Part shown: piece after piece, positions 21,104 to 30,518 of the stretch
Layout of the letters: the number at the start of each line of letters is the position of its first letter
Numbering within the stretch: the stretch's first letter is position 1
Source: an uncultured Gemella sp.
GTDB taxonomy: Bacteria > Bacillota > Bacilli > Staphylococcales > Gemellaceae
Assembly (NCBI GenBank): GCA_938038035.1
Contig: CALHQV010000351.1
Coordinates: 1 to 30,519, forward strand
Length of the DNA: 30,519 nt
Reading direction: 5' to 3'
Position numbers and translations under genes: made by a program
Notes under the pieces: generated by a model
What the model was told of the DNA's origin: nothing
The model's database searches: none
What the model saw: the letters and a program-made list of their open reading frames with translations, nothing else

Positions 21104-22636
21104 ATGGTAGACAATGCAAATAAGCTAATGCCTTACGACCCACGAGTTACGGGTATTGATAACATCAATCGTATTTTGGAAGCCGCTGGTATTCCAGAAG
21201 AATTACTGGACGATGTAACGATTGAATCAGTAAAAGATTCATCTAATCCAGAGTTTGATGTATACCAAGACAAAGTAGGTAACACTGCTTTGAAAGTAAG
21301 TTACTCTGGTGAATTGGCTAAGCTAACCAAAAAGACTTCTAACGTTCACTTCTACGACCGTGTGAAACCTATTCCAGATAAATGGCAAAACAAAATCATG
21401 TACGTGCGTGATTCTGAAATGGAAAACATCAGTATTGACCAATACATTAAAAATGTTTGGACGAATGATGGCTTTCCATTCTTAGGTGAAAACCTGTCAT
21501 TTGAAGTACAAGGTACAGCTGGTGGTTTACGTTATGGTCGTAACTTAGTAGAAGTACGTCCTTCTGCTCGCAGCTATGGTTTGACTGGTGTAGCTTATCA
21601 AAAAGTACAATACTTTGTAGACTTGGGTCACAAGCAAGCTAAGATTGTAGCAGTAGTAAACCCATTTGTCAATACTGTACAAATGAATAAAAAAGACTGC
21701 TATATTGAGATGGTGGTTCCACCTGCTGTTACTGTTCAAGAAACTGAACGTCGTATTCTAGACCGCTATTTGCGTGAAGCATATGGCATGATTCGCAGTA
21801 AAGCCATCTTAAAAGAAATCGACGATGAAGTCATCGACATCGTTCGTAATCCTAACTTTAAACAAGAACTGCGTGCTCCTGCAAATGAAGAACAATCTAT
21901 TGAGAAGAAAGCTTCTGCTAACTACGCATACTCTTATCTCTATACTCTGTCTAAAGAACAACAAGAAGATGAAACATCTGCTGTAGTAGGTAATATTCGC
22001 CTGATGGTTGCTCGTGGTTACTTGTCTAAACTCTTACTGGACTCTAACTTATTCCCAGTAGAAGAAGAACAAGCTTATCGTTTTAAAGAAGATAAAGTAC
22101 GTAGTTTCGTATTCTCTAAATCTAATAAAAACTTTGTAGAGTTTGAAATTACATTAGGTAAAGAGACTTCTGTTACTAATGCTGAACAAAAAGCTGAGAA
22201 AATTATTCGTAAATTCTTAGGTGATTATTCTGTATTTGTAGATATTGGTTTAGAGACTTCTGAAGCCAATCGCTTGATTCTTTCTGTTACTCCTAACGAT
22301 AAAATCTCTGATTATGTTTCTGGTGATGTTAAAGCCATTGTTAACTATACTCTCCAAATTAATGGTGATGAAGATAACTGTGGATGTGAGCATAAACCTG
22401 AAAAAGAGACTGTTGTCGTTAAACGTAATTTAGGTGGTTTCTCTGGTGTAGCCCACTATGAAAAACCAGCTACTCCTGCTACACCCGTAGCTCCTGTAGC
22501 TCCCGCAGTAACTGAAGAAGCACCACGTGAGTCTGAAAATGTACAACCTGCGCCAGCTCAACCTGCTCGTCCACGTGTTACTGAAGTCAGTACTGCTAAC
22601 TTAATCGATGCTTACCGTCACGGTAGGAATGGATAA
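21104..22636 (+). CDS. Virion paralogue family member 1
   Basis: This is a 510-residue protein, most diverged member of a five-gene family. Its N-terminus (NINRILEAAGIPEELLDDVT) aligns with the NFENLLIDAGYTKAILNQ start of the later copies. Its C-terminal part (LILSVTPNDKISDYVSGD) matches that of the 27379 copy. It ends with the family tag VVVKRNLGGFSG (437-448), then a Pro/Ala-rich linker (~455-492) not seen in the others. Leucine is mainly CTG/TTG, suggesting high expression. AAGGATAAAGC precedes the start. An abundant tail, baseplate or head component is the likely role; no outside family was identified. Confidence 0.75.
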   Translation: MVDNANKLMPYDPRVTGIDNINRILEAAGIPEELLDDVTIESVKDSSNPEFDVYQDKVGNTALKVSYSGELAKLTKKTSNVHFYDRVKPIPDKWQNKIMYVRDSEMENISIDQYIKNVWTNDGFPFLGENLSFEVQGTAGGLRYGRNLVEVRPSARSYGLTGVAYQKVQYFVDLGHKQAKIVAVVNPFVNTVQMNKKDCYIEMVVPPAVTVQETERRILDRYLREAYGMIRSKAILKEIDDEVIDIVRNPNFKQELRAPANEEQSIEKKASANYAYSYLYTLSKEQQEDETSAVVGNIRLMVARGYLSKLLLDSNLFPVEEEQAYRFKEDKVRSFVFSKSNKNFVEFEITLGKETSVTNAEQKAEKIIRKFLGDYSVFVDIGLETSEANRLILSVTPNDKISDYVSGDVKAIVNYTLQINGDEDNCGCEHKPEKETVVVKRNLGGFSGVAHYEKPATPATPVAPVAPAVTEEAPRESENVQPAPAQPARPRVTEVSTANLIDAYRHGRNG

Positions 22637-22652
22637 GAATAATAAGTCCTTT

Positions 22653-22692
22653 AGGGACATCCACTAATGGGGATACTCTTGTGTCCCTTTTC
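22653..22692 (+). terminator. Probable intrinsic terminator
   Basis: AGGGACA (22653-22659) pairs with TGTCCCT (22682-22688), with a small inner TCC/GGGA pairing, followed by TTTTC. Confidence 0.65.
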
Positions 22693-22726
22693 TAAACTTA
22701 AACTTTAAATTGAAGAGGTTATTAAA

Positions 22727-23281
22727 ATGGCTGATAAGTCTGAATTGAATAAAATGCTTACGGAATTTGCTGAGTTCTTAGGTACTGAAAACAAAACTTT
22801 GGCAGATGCAATTACTGCTAAGGTAGACCAACTGAAACAAACCATCATGGGTGGTGAAGTTGATGAAGAACTGGATACCTTCCGTGAATTGATTGCTGAA
22901 TTTAAGAAAATTAAAACAGCACAAGGTGATACTCCTGAGTTTATCTTGAATAAATTCACTGAGCTTGAAGGTAAAATCAATGAACTGACTGGTACTGTTG
23001 GTACCAATAAAACCACAGCTGAAACTTTGGCTAATACTGCTAAAGAAACTGCCGATACTGCTAAACAATTGGCTGAAGAAGCCAAGACTACTGTAGCTGA
23101 CTACGCTGCTGTTAAAGCTAAAGCAGAAGCTGCTGACGTATTGTCTCAAGCAAACCAAACCAAACTCCAAACTGCTGAACAAAAGATTCAAACTATTGAA
23201 ACTAAATTAGGTACTTTGGACATCGACGGTTTGGATTTGGAAAAACTGAAACAGGCTTATAACAGTACTCGTAATGCTTAA
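22727..23281 (+). CDS. Coiled-coil fibre-like protein
   Basis: This is a 184-residue protein, nearly all helical. Residues ~1-35 (ELNKMLTEFAEFLGTENKTL) form a module also found at the start of the next gene. LDTFRELIAEFKKI (~45-58) is a motif frequent in phage tail fibres. Residues ~85-165 are an Ala/Thr/Lys heptad-like coiled coil, which would suit a trimeric fibre shaft or trimerisation rod. The start is supported by GAAGAGG. Codon choice resembles highly expressed neighbours. It sits between paralogue 1 and a probable receptor-binding protein. Confidence 0.75.
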   Translation: MADKSELNKMLTEFAEFLGTENKTLADAITAKVDQLKQTIMGGEVDEELDTFRELIAEFKKIKTAQGDTPEFILNKFTELEGKINELTGTVGTNKTTAETLANTAKETADTAKQLAEEAKTTVADYAAVKAKAEAADVLSQANQTKLQTAEQKIQTIETKLGTLDIDGLDLEKLKQAYNSTRNA

Positions 23282-23303
23282 CTAGTTCTATAGTCTATTT
23301 GAT

Positions 23304-23354
23304 AAAACAATCGATGAGACTTATATAATTGAATATAGTTAAATCGATTGTTTT
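23304..23354 (+). promoter_or_regulatory. 12-bp inverted repeat around a TATAAT
   Basis: AAAACAATCGAT (23304-23315) and ATCGATTGTTTT (23343-23354) are perfect inverted repeats, separated by 27 bases that contain TATAAT. It could be a large-loop terminator for the preceding gene or an operator pair flanking a promoter for the gene at 23381. Confidence 0.5.
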
Positions 23355-23380
23355 CTCGAAAACAAGAAGGGATAAATCAA

Positions 23381-24055
23381 ATGGCTAATCAAAAATTAAA
23401 AGAACTACTTATCGATACCATGAAATTTCTGGGAGAGAAGCATAAAGAGTTAGCCAACTCTGCAAAGTCTATTGCTGGCAATGGTTCTCCAGAAAGAGTG
23501 GTAACAGCATCTAAGGGTACTGTTTATACTGATAATCAAATTACGCTAGGTGTATCGCAGTGGATTAAAACTACTGATACTGGTAATACTGGTTGGAAGG
23601 TTTTAAATGGTGATACGGGTTGGGTAGAAATAACAAGAGCTACTACTAGAAAAAATAGTAGTAATAAAGTTTGGATTAGACGAGTTAACGAACGTGTGAC
23701 ATGGAAATTCGGTGGTGCTCAGTTTGACTGGTTTGGTATTGTTGCCCAGGCTGATAAGAGTTGGACTGGTTTAGCTAAAGGTGGTAAAATTTACCACACG
23801 TATATCTGTCCTCCTACCTGGAATCTTATCCCTGTTGGTTTTCGTTCTCCGTCTAGTTTAATTGGTCAGTTTTATTCTGACTTAACCAATAAAGCTTATG
23901 GCGTCTGGAAGTTAGGTGGTGTTAACGATAAAAATCAATTTCGTTTAGAGTTCTTCGACCAAGAAGATGCTAAAAAGGCTATTGACGATATTCGTTTTGA
24001 TACTATCACTTATTTAACAGATGACCCATGGCCTGAGCGTTTAACTGGTTGGTAG
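23381..24055 (+). CDS. Probable tail fibre / receptor-binding protein
   Basis: This is a 224-residue protein. The N-terminal ~35 residues (KLKELLIDTMKFLGEKHKEL) match the N-terminal module of the coiled-coil protein at 22727, suggesting a shared attachment site. The middle has two TGW motifs (NTGWKVLNGDTGWVEI), a pattern I associate with phage fibre tips. The C-terminal ~110 residues are Trp/Gly/Phe-rich and beta-like (RVTWKFGGAQFDWFGIVAQ), consistent with a knob that binds a cell-surface ligand. The start at 23381 has AAGAAGGGA; an upstream in-frame TTG at 23348 lies within the inverted repeat and is less likely. Confidence 0.75.
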   Translation: MANQKLKELLIDTMKFLGEKHKELANSAKSIAGNGSPERVVTASKGTVYTDNQITLGVSQWIKTTDTGNTGWKVLNGDTGWVEITRATTRKNSSNKVWIRRVNERVTWKFGGAQFDWFGIVAQADKSWTGLAKGGKIYHTYICPPTWNLIPVGFRSPSSLIGQFYSDLTNKAYGVWKLGGVNDKNQFRLEFFDQEDAKKAIDDIRFDTITYLTDDPWPERLTGW

Positions 24056-24096
24056 TATAAGTAGTTTTTAGTTATAAAACAAACAAGGATGTAAAA

Positions 24097-25704
24097 ATGT
24101 CTAATAAGACTCCGTATAATGTACATCAGTCTGCTGGTATAAACATCGAAGCACTTTTACTGAATGCAGGATATACTAAAAAAATCCTGAATGAAGATGA
24201 TGTTTATATTCAGTTATTAGAAGACAATACTTTGGAAGGCAATAATGCTAAACTCTTTATTGCTTTTTCCAAAGACGTTGCTTCTAAGATTGATAAGTCT
24301 AAAGTAAAAACATATAGTAACGATGTACCTCTACCTAATGGTGCTAAATACATTGATATCGCTGAATTTCAATCGCATTTGGATAATGCTACATTTAAAC
24401 AAGTATACGATGTATACAAACGTGTAAATTCTGGCGACAGTGTAGATTATGTTCCATTTAAGTTTTCTAAAGAAGACATCGTTAAAGAGTTTACTATTAT
24501 TGAGCACGAATTTACTCGTCAAAAATTAATTGAAGTAGCTAGAAAGGTAGCTAACCGTAAACCAAATACACCTACTATTTACGGTTATGTACGAGAAGTA
24601 CAGGTTGTTCAAGAAGGTCAGGTAACATACGAGAATGATACACATTTGGTATTTCCTGATAAAGAAGCAGAACAACAAACTGACCCTGCTACTAACTTAG
24701 ATAAGTATTATTCCTACGAAGCTTTTACACCAGTACTAGGTGGTAGCGAGATTCAGATTACACCAAAAGGCGTTCATCGCTTCTTTGCATTACCTGAATC
24801 ATTGCATATCCATGCTGCTATGGACTTGAACTTAGTTGATAATGTTTTACAATACAATGCAATTAAGTTTGTAAAAGACTTTAATCAATCTTCTTTGAAA
24901 GAATTTGTTAAAACAGAAGTATCTGTTGAATTGGAATCTGGTTCAGTTACACAGAATCCTGTCGTAGTATTCCATAAACCTAAATCCAGATTATCCAATA
25001 AAGGTTTATTTAGAGACGTCATTAAAACTTACTACTCTGGTAAACGTAAAGACTTCTTCTTTCAAGAATTATTGGTTAATATCACCGACGAAGTAAACCC
25101 TAAAACAAAACTGGGATACGATATATACACTTATGGTTTTAAAGGTCTTGTTTTAGAAGGTACCACAAACCATAAAGAATATAGTGTATATCTAGAAGGT
25201 GAAGAATTAGCTAAGATTAAAGAAAACTTCTACGATTTATTCTCAGGTAGATTAACAGTAAGAAATATTTCCCGTAATCTTGGTGAATTAGCTGATGAAT
25301 TAGCTACTGTAGAATTAAGTACACTAGCCAGTACTATTCAGTCTACACTGACTGATAGAGATGAAACATATAAAGAAAAATTTGCTCAATTGAGATTCTC
25401 ATTGGGTAATCTAAATGACGGTAGTAAAACACTTTTGGTTAAAGGTGAATTAATTACCAAAGAAAATACCAGCCAAGTATTACAAGACTTAATGAATGTA
25501 TTACACGCTGAATATAACGTCTCATTCTATTTGGAAGAAAGAGAAACAACCAATACTTACGATGTTTCTTCTCTCACTAAACAGTATGTTCCTGTTGAAA
25601 ATACTGATACGTTGTTAGAAGGTGTATTCAATGTAACTATTGAATACAATGATGAATCTGTCTTAAATAAAGAATTAAGCGGATTCACTGGTATCGAAGA
25701 ATAA
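24097..25704 (+). CDS. Virion paralogue family member 2
   Basis: This is a 535-residue protein. The N-terminal block (INIEALLLNAGYTKKILNED) is the family signature, followed by the H.[FY].R..L motif (IIEHEFTRQKLIEVARK) at ~residue 140-155. The tail NKELSGFTG (524-532) is near the very end. Compared with member 3 it carries extra sequence between the H-motif and the central domain. Leucine is a mix of TTA and TTG. CAAGGATG precedes the start. It lies 41 bases after the fibre gene and 22 before member 3, so it is in the same late block. Confidence 0.75.
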   Translation: MSNKTPYNVHQSAGINIEALLLNAGYTKKILNEDDVYIQLLEDNTLEGNNAKLFIAFSKDVASKIDKSKVKTYSNDVPLPNGAKYIDIAEFQSHLDNATFKQVYDVYKRVNSGDSVDYVPFKFSKEDIVKEFTIIEHEFTRQKLIEVARKVANRKPNTPTIYGYVREVQVVQEGQVTYENDTHLVFPDKEAEQQTDPATNLDKYYSYEAFTPVLGGSEIQITPKGVHRFFALPESLHIHAAMDLNLVDNVLQYNAIKFVKDFNQSSLKEFVKTEVSVELESGSVTQNPVVVFHKPKSRLSNKGLFRDVIKTYYSGKRKDFFFQELLVNITDEVNPKTKLGYDIYTYGFKGLVLEGTTNHKEYSVYLEGEELAKIKENFYDLFSGRLTVRNISRNLGELADELATVELSTLASTIQSTLTDRDETYKEKFAQLRFSLGNLNDGSKTLLVKGELITKENTSQVLQDLMNVLHAEYNVSFYLEERETTNTYDVSSLTKQYVPVENTDTLLEGVFNVTIEYNDESVLNKELSGFTGIEE

Positions 25705-25726
25705 ACCATACTAAAAGGAAAGTATA

Positions 25727-27292
25727 ATGGCAAATATTAAATATACTATCGGTGTAAAATCCGGTGTTAACTTTGAAAATCTTTTGATTGACGCTGGCTA
25801 CACTAAAGCCATCTTAAATCAAGAAAACGTTTATTTTACAGTATCTGAAACTCCAGGTGATGCTGAGTTTAACAGTTCTGTAGATGTCATTCTGCGTAAA
25901 TCTGTAGCAGATAAAATTGACTTCACTACTAACGAAGTCGTACATACTGCTTCTACTACTCCATTCAATGCTGAAAAAGTAACCGACAATAAAGTCATTG
26001 CTCGTAAAGTAGCTAATGATGGTTCTGTTTACTTTGAAGAAAAACAATTCACTGCTGATGAATTGACTGGTGGCGATTATGTTATCGTTACCCACCGCTA
26101 CAATCGTTTAGACTTATTGAAAGCAGTAACTGGTAAGGAAGAGCACGCTATTGATGTTTCTGATACTGAAGAAGTATTGCGTGTAGGCGGTGTTTCTACT
26201 CTGTCCAAAAAAGCAAACATTGATGGTTTCTTGGCTAAATGGAAACTCCATGCTGATGATGTAAATGGTTCTCCACGTGAGTACTATCAATTCAATAGCG
26301 ATGGTGATTTAGAATACGGTGTATCTAGTACTACCGAATTGACTCCTACTGCTTACCATAAAGTTTCTTCTTTGGGTTCTAAAGTTAAAACCAAACTGGT
26401 ATTGGACTTGGGTGCTCAATCTCAAGCTGTATTGTTGCGTCCTAAATTCATTAAAGGTAAACACCGTTCTCTGAGTGTTAAAGACAATAAAGAGTTGAAA
26501 GTAAAAGGTAACACTATTGTTACTGAAAACTTGTCTATTGGTGGTGAGAACTTCAGTAAAGACTACATCTTGGGTAAAGCCGTTGAACGTGCATTCCAAG
26601 AAAAACGTGGTCAGTTCTTGAAAGATAACTTACTGGATGCTGCAACTTTATTGGAAGTTAACCCTGTAGTTGCTGATGATGAAGTATTGGAAAAATACTT
26701 TACCGATGAATCTATCCAAACTTTAACTGACGAAAAAGTAAAAGTATTGCAATACAAAGGCAAAGAATTAGCTGTAGAATTGCAAGAGAAATTCAAAGGT
26801 AAATTCAATGTCTTCGTAGAACAAGTAGACATTGGTGAATACCCTAAAGAATTCATCGACAATAAAGACAACTTGACTCAAGCAGGTGTAACTGAACAAA
26901 CTGCTAACTTGTTAAGTGGTTTGACTTTCACCCAAGGTGTACTGACCAATGGTGTTAAAGCCTTGATTCTGGATGCGCCTGAAGTGAAATCTATCGATGA
27001 AGCTAAAGTTAAAATGCAACAAGTATTCGGTACTCTGTTGGGTCAATTGAATTTGAAACCTTTAGATTTGACTGACTTGTCAGCTACTAAAGAAGTAGAA
27101 TCTGACCAATACGTATACGATACTTCTTCTTTCACTCGTGTAGTACGTGTTAAACCTGAATTTGAACCTATCTTTACTGGTGAATTTGCTCTGGTAATCG
27201 AATATCCTGTTCCTACTGATATTACTGTAGAGAAAGACCTCAATGGTTATGAAGGATACGAGCACGAACGTCGCGGTGTCGATGAAGTATAA
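25727..27292 (+). CDS. Virion paralogue family member 3
   Basis: This is a 521-residue protein and closest to member 5. It has the N-terminal NFENLLIDAGYTKAILNQENVYF-type block, VIVTHRYNRLDLLKAVTG, a central beta-rich domain, EYPKEFIDNKDN, the C-terminal FTGEFALVIEY strand and the tag VEKDLNGYEG (501-510). A short charged extension follows the tag. Codons are the most strongly biased of the block (TTG/CTG leucine, GGT, CGT), so this may be the most abundant member. AAAAGGAAAG precedes the start and a strong terminator (27321-27356) follows. Confidence 0.75.
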   Translation: MANIKYTIGVKSGVNFENLLIDAGYTKAILNQENVYFTVSETPGDAEFNSSVDVILRKSVADKIDFTTNEVVHTASTTPFNAEKVTDNKVIARKVANDGSVYFEEKQFTADELTGGDYVIVTHRYNRLDLLKAVTGKEEHAIDVSDTEEVLRVGGVSTLSKKANIDGFLAKWKLHADDVNGSPREYYQFNSDGDLEYGVSSTTELTPTAYHKVSSLGSKVKTKLVLDLGAQSQAVLLRPKFIKGKHRSLSVKDNKELKVKGNTIVTENLSIGGENFSKDYILGKAVERAFQEKRGQFLKDNLLDAATLLEVNPVVADDEVLEKYFTDESIQTLTDEKVKVLQYKGKELAVELQEKFKGKFNVFVEQVDIGEYPKEFIDNKDNLTQAGVTEQTANLLSGLTFTQGVLTNGVKALILDAPEVKSIDEAKVKMQQVFGTLLGQLNLKPLDLTDLSATKEVESDQYVYDTSSFTRVVRVKPEFEPIFTGEFALVIEYPVPTDITVEKDLNGYEGYEHERRGVDEV

Positions 27293-27320
27293 CGTATTCT
27301 AGCCTCTAATTAAGAGATAT

Positions 27321-27356
27321 ACAGGTACTGTATTCATTCGTACAGTACCTGTTTTT
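27321..27356 (+). terminator. Intrinsic terminator
   Basis: The perfect 12-bp stem ACAGGTACTGTA/TACAGTACCTGT has an 8-base loop and a T6 run, between paralogues 3 and 4. Confidence 0.92.
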
Positions 27357-27378
27357 TATAAAGAATGAAAGGATAGAG

Positions 27379-28932
27379 ATGAGTAAAAAATTGTCTTACC
27401 GCTTAAGTAAAAGCGTGACTGAAAATTTTGAAAGACTATTGAAATCTGGTGGCTATAAAGAAGATGCTTTAAATAAGTTTGATTTATACGTCACTCCTTA
27501 TTTCAATGAAAAGAAAAAACCTGTCTTCGAAGGTGATAACAATACAGTATTGTTTGTTGCCCTGAATAATCCTTATGGTGTAGAAATCAATCATGGTGAT
27601 GTACCATTTGATACCTCTATTTATCCATTCCCAGAATCTGTTATCGGTGATGGTGGTAATTTGGAAGTATTGACTGAAGCTGAAACAGAAAAGCGTTATG
27701 TTTATACTTATAAACGTGTTAAATCTGCCGCTGGTGTAGAATACCAACGTGTGAAATTCTATCCTGCTGACCATACCCATAAGTTCTCTATTTACAAACA
27801 CCAATATCGTCGTGTATCCTTGGTTAACCATGTAGCAGAAACAGAGAGTAAAGATTATGTGATTAATGTTTCTGAAGTAGAGAACAATAATGTATTATCA
27901 TTTAATGTTAATCCTGTTGCTACACTGAATACTTTATTTTCTAAAGATTCTGACCGTTTGAAACAATATTACTTAGAAGACTTTGGTGCTGCTGGCCCAT
28001 TTAAATATGGTAACAACACCATTCGTTTGACTCCTAAAAACGATAACGAATTAATTGTTCGTCCACAAGACATTACTGTTAAAGTTATTGGTGACTTAGC
28101 TAAGATTCCTAAGAATGACCTTAAAGCTTATCATTTCTGGTTTATACGTAACCGTACTTATCGTAAAGTAGGTAATAATGATATTGAGTTTAGACCTCTT
28201 ATTGGTAACCGTATTCGTGTAACACCTACTGGTAATAACGTGATGGATGTTGTCTTGGCATTTACTTATACTGGTGATATTCGTGGTCAAGGTGAGTTTA
28301 TTAAACGTGCTAATTTAGATACTTCTGAAGTAACTGAAGTACCTGATTTGTTAGAATTACCTGCATTCTATAAAGACGGCGTAGTTAAACGTAATCGTAA
28401 TAGTTCGGCTTATGCTAAACCTATGCCTGGTAAAGTGGTTACGATTAAAACTAAAGAAGAAGTCGATTACTTTATTAACAAAGGTACTGTTTGGATTGCT
28501 ACCGCTAACTTGGCTGAATTCCCAAATGAATATAAAGATGATTGCTTAGTAGAAACTGGTGATCGATTTGGTTACAATCCATGGAATACTGCTATGGCAT
28601 CTCGTCTTGCTGGTGTAGACTTCTCTACATTTAGTAAAGACGTATACAATAACCAAACCATTACTGTATACGAAGTACCTGAAGAAAATACTCGTGGTTT
28701 TAACATTACACACGAATCTATCGATACTATTGAAAAAGCTAAAAAAGCAGCTGAAGACATTTACACTATGTTTAGAACTCTTTATATTGATGGTTACACA
28801 GCTGTAGCTAAGAGTGATGAACACACTTCTGAAAATGAATATGTATTGGTTGTAACTCCTAAACCAGGTTTAGAGGATTATGTAGTAAACAAATTCTACA
28901 TTCGTGCTCAAGTTACTCCTAAAGAAGTTTAA
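27379..28932 (+). CDS. Virion paralogue family member 4
   Basis: This 517-residue protein keeps the N-terminal block in altered form (ENFERLLKSGGYKEDALNKF) and the H-motif (IYKHQYRRVSLVNHVAE). Its middle is diverged and very Arg/Asn-rich (FWFIRNRTYRKVGNNDIEFR). It has AEFPNEYKDD in place of YPKEFID. It ends with YVLVVTPKPGLEDYVVNKFY and a short tail, and lacks the C-terminal K.L.GF.G tag of the other four. GAAAGGATAG precedes the start. The missing tag suggests a different place in the particle. Confidence 0.75.
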   Translation: MSKKLSYRLSKSVTENFERLLKSGGYKEDALNKFDLYVTPYFNEKKKPVFEGDNNTVLFVALNNPYGVEINHGDVPFDTSIYPFPESVIGDGGNLEVLTEAETEKRYVYTYKRVKSAAGVEYQRVKFYPADHTHKFSIYKHQYRRVSLVNHVAETESKDYVINVSEVENNNVLSFNVNPVATLNTLFSKDSDRLKQYYLEDFGAAGPFKYGNNTIRLTPKNDNELIVRPQDITVKVIGDLAKIPKNDLKAYHFWFIRNRTYRKVGNNDIEFRPLIGNRIRVTPTGNNVMDVVLAFTYTGDIRGQGEFIKRANLDTSEVTEVPDLLELPAFYKDGVVKRNRNSSAYAKPMPGKVVTIKTKEEVDYFINKGTVWIATANLAEFPNEYKDDCLVETGDRFGYNPWNTAMASRLAGVDFSTFSKDVYNNQTITVYEVPEENTRGFNITHESIDTIEKAKKAAEDIYTMFRTLYIDGYTAVAKSDEHTSENEYVLVVTPKPGLEDYVVNKFYIRAQVTPKEV

Positions 28933-28951
28933 TGGATAAGGAGAATAAATA

Positions 28952-30475
28952 ATGCCTAATATCAAGTATAATCTAAATGCTACTACAGCAAATAACTTCA
29001 ATAGTTTGCTGATTGATGCAGGCTACACCAATGCAGTATTGAATCAAGAGAATGTGTATTTCACACTGTCTGAAATTTCTGAAGAGAAATACAATGCTGC
29101 TGTCCATATTGCTTTTTTAAAAGACGTAGCAGCACGTATTAATACGACTGACCACAATGTCGTTAAAACAGAAAGTAATACTGTAGACCCACACAATACT
29201 GGTAAGATTTATGTACGTAAATACAATAATGGTTTACTTTCTTTTGAAGAAGTAAGCGCATTATCAGTTCCTACTGACAAAGAATGGGTAGTGTTAACAC
29301 ACCGTTATACTAAACTAGACTTAGTACATGGTATTCTAGGTACAGAAGTTTCTTATATCCCAGAAGATAACCTAGATATTTCAGCACTTACTACCTCTGG
29401 TAAATTCGATGTTGCTGTTGCTAGTCTCTTGAGTAAAAATAATCTGTATCAAGACCCAGAATCTTCTGGTAGTACAGAAATCTTGTATCGTCCAGAAGAA
29501 ACAGGTACAGTAAAATATGGTGAAGTCTCTACCATTAATGTTGTACCTTCTGTAACACATGGTTTCTCTTCTTTGAAATCAGACATTAAAGTCATGCGTC
29601 AGCTTGATTTGTCTAAAGTATTTAAAGTAGAAGTATTGCGCTTTAAATTCTTAAAAGATGTAAGTTACACTGGTGCTTCAAACTTACCTGTTTATAACAT
29701 GCCGTTTAACTTAGACCAAGTAAAAAATCGTTTCTTTGAAAATGGTTATTATACTGAAGCATTTGATGCACGTAAGACTTATCTGGAAAGCAGTGGTTTA
29801 GGTGCTACTGAGTTATTTGGTCAAGCTACATTAGCTGATACTAATGATTTAGAAAAAGCATTTACTGAAGAAGAACGTCAACTGATTACTGAAAATAACT
29901 TGAAATTGGTTAAATTACCTACTGTGGAAATCCCAGCTACTTTAACCAATAAAGTAATCGGTAGTCGTGACTTCTATGCGATTCAATCTGATATTTCTAG
30001 TTATCCTAAAGAATTCATTGATTATAAACCTGCTTCTGTTAATGCTGAATTTTCATTCTCTACTGGTGCTCTAGCAAATGCTAGTGGTACATTGGCTTTA
30101 ATTGCTGAACACAGTGAAGTTAAGAGTGAAGAAAATGCAGAAGAAAAACTAAATGAATTGGTTACTTACTTTAAAGACACTTTAGGGTTAGGTAGCTATT
30201 TAGAATTTGGTAGCATTAATCAAGGTAGTAACACTTACGACAATAGTTCTGCTACTGTTTTAGTTACTGTTAAAGATGAAGCTAAACCATTTATTACTGG
30301 TGAGTTTGCTATCGTAGTAGAATACGATATTAAGGAAACTACAGTAGAGAAAGACTTAAGTGGTTTTGATGGTCAACCAAATATTGATGAAGACGCACTT
30401 CCAAGTGAAGAGACTGAAGTAAACAGTATCGACTTGGTACCTTCTTTAGCTGGTTACACTGAAATTGTAGAATAA
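28952..30475 (+). CDS. Virion paralogue family member 5
   Basis: This is a 507-residue protein. The family N-terminus (NNFNSLLIDAGYTNAVLNQE), VVLTHRYTKLDLVHGILG, SSYPKEFIDYK and ITGEFAIVVEYDIKE follow the order in member 3, with which it is most similar. The tag VEKDLSGFDG (465-474) is followed by a 33-residue acidic extension that ends in SLAGYTEIVE, which looks like a second, worn copy of the tag. AAGGAGAAT precedes the start, 19 bases after member 4. A terminator follows at the end of the window. Confidence 0.75.
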   Translation: MPNIKYNLNATTANNFNSLLIDAGYTNAVLNQENVYFTLSEISEEKYNAAVHIAFLKDVAARINTTDHNVVKTESNTVDPHNTGKIYVRKYNNGLLSFEEVSALSVPTDKEWVVLTHRYTKLDLVHGILGTEVSYIPEDNLDISALTTSGKFDVAVASLLSKNNLYQDPESSGSTEILYRPEETGTVKYGEVSTINVVPSVTHGFSSLKSDIKVMRQLDLSKVFKVEVLRFKFLKDVSYTGASNLPVYNMPFNLDQVKNRFFENGYYTEAFDARKTYLESSGLGATELFGQATLADTNDLEKAFTEEERQLITENNLKLVKLPTVEIPATLTNKVIGSRDFYAIQSDISSYPKEFIDYKPASVNAEFSFSTGALANASGTLALIAEHSEVKSEENAEEKLNELVTYFKDTLGLGSYLEFGSINQGSNTYDNSSATVLVTVKDEAKPFITGEFAIVVEYDIKETTVEKDLSGFDGQPNIDEDALPSEETEVNSIDLVPSLAGYTEIVE

Positions 30476-30488
30476 CAATTGATTAAGT

Positions 30489-30518
30489 AGAAAGAGTAGG
30501 TAATTCCTACTCTTTCTA
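30489..30518 (+). terminator. Intrinsic terminator at window end
   Basis: AGAAAGAGTAGG pairs with CCTACTCTTTCT across a 5-base loop. The window ends just after the stem, so the T-run cannot be seen. Confidence 0.75.
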
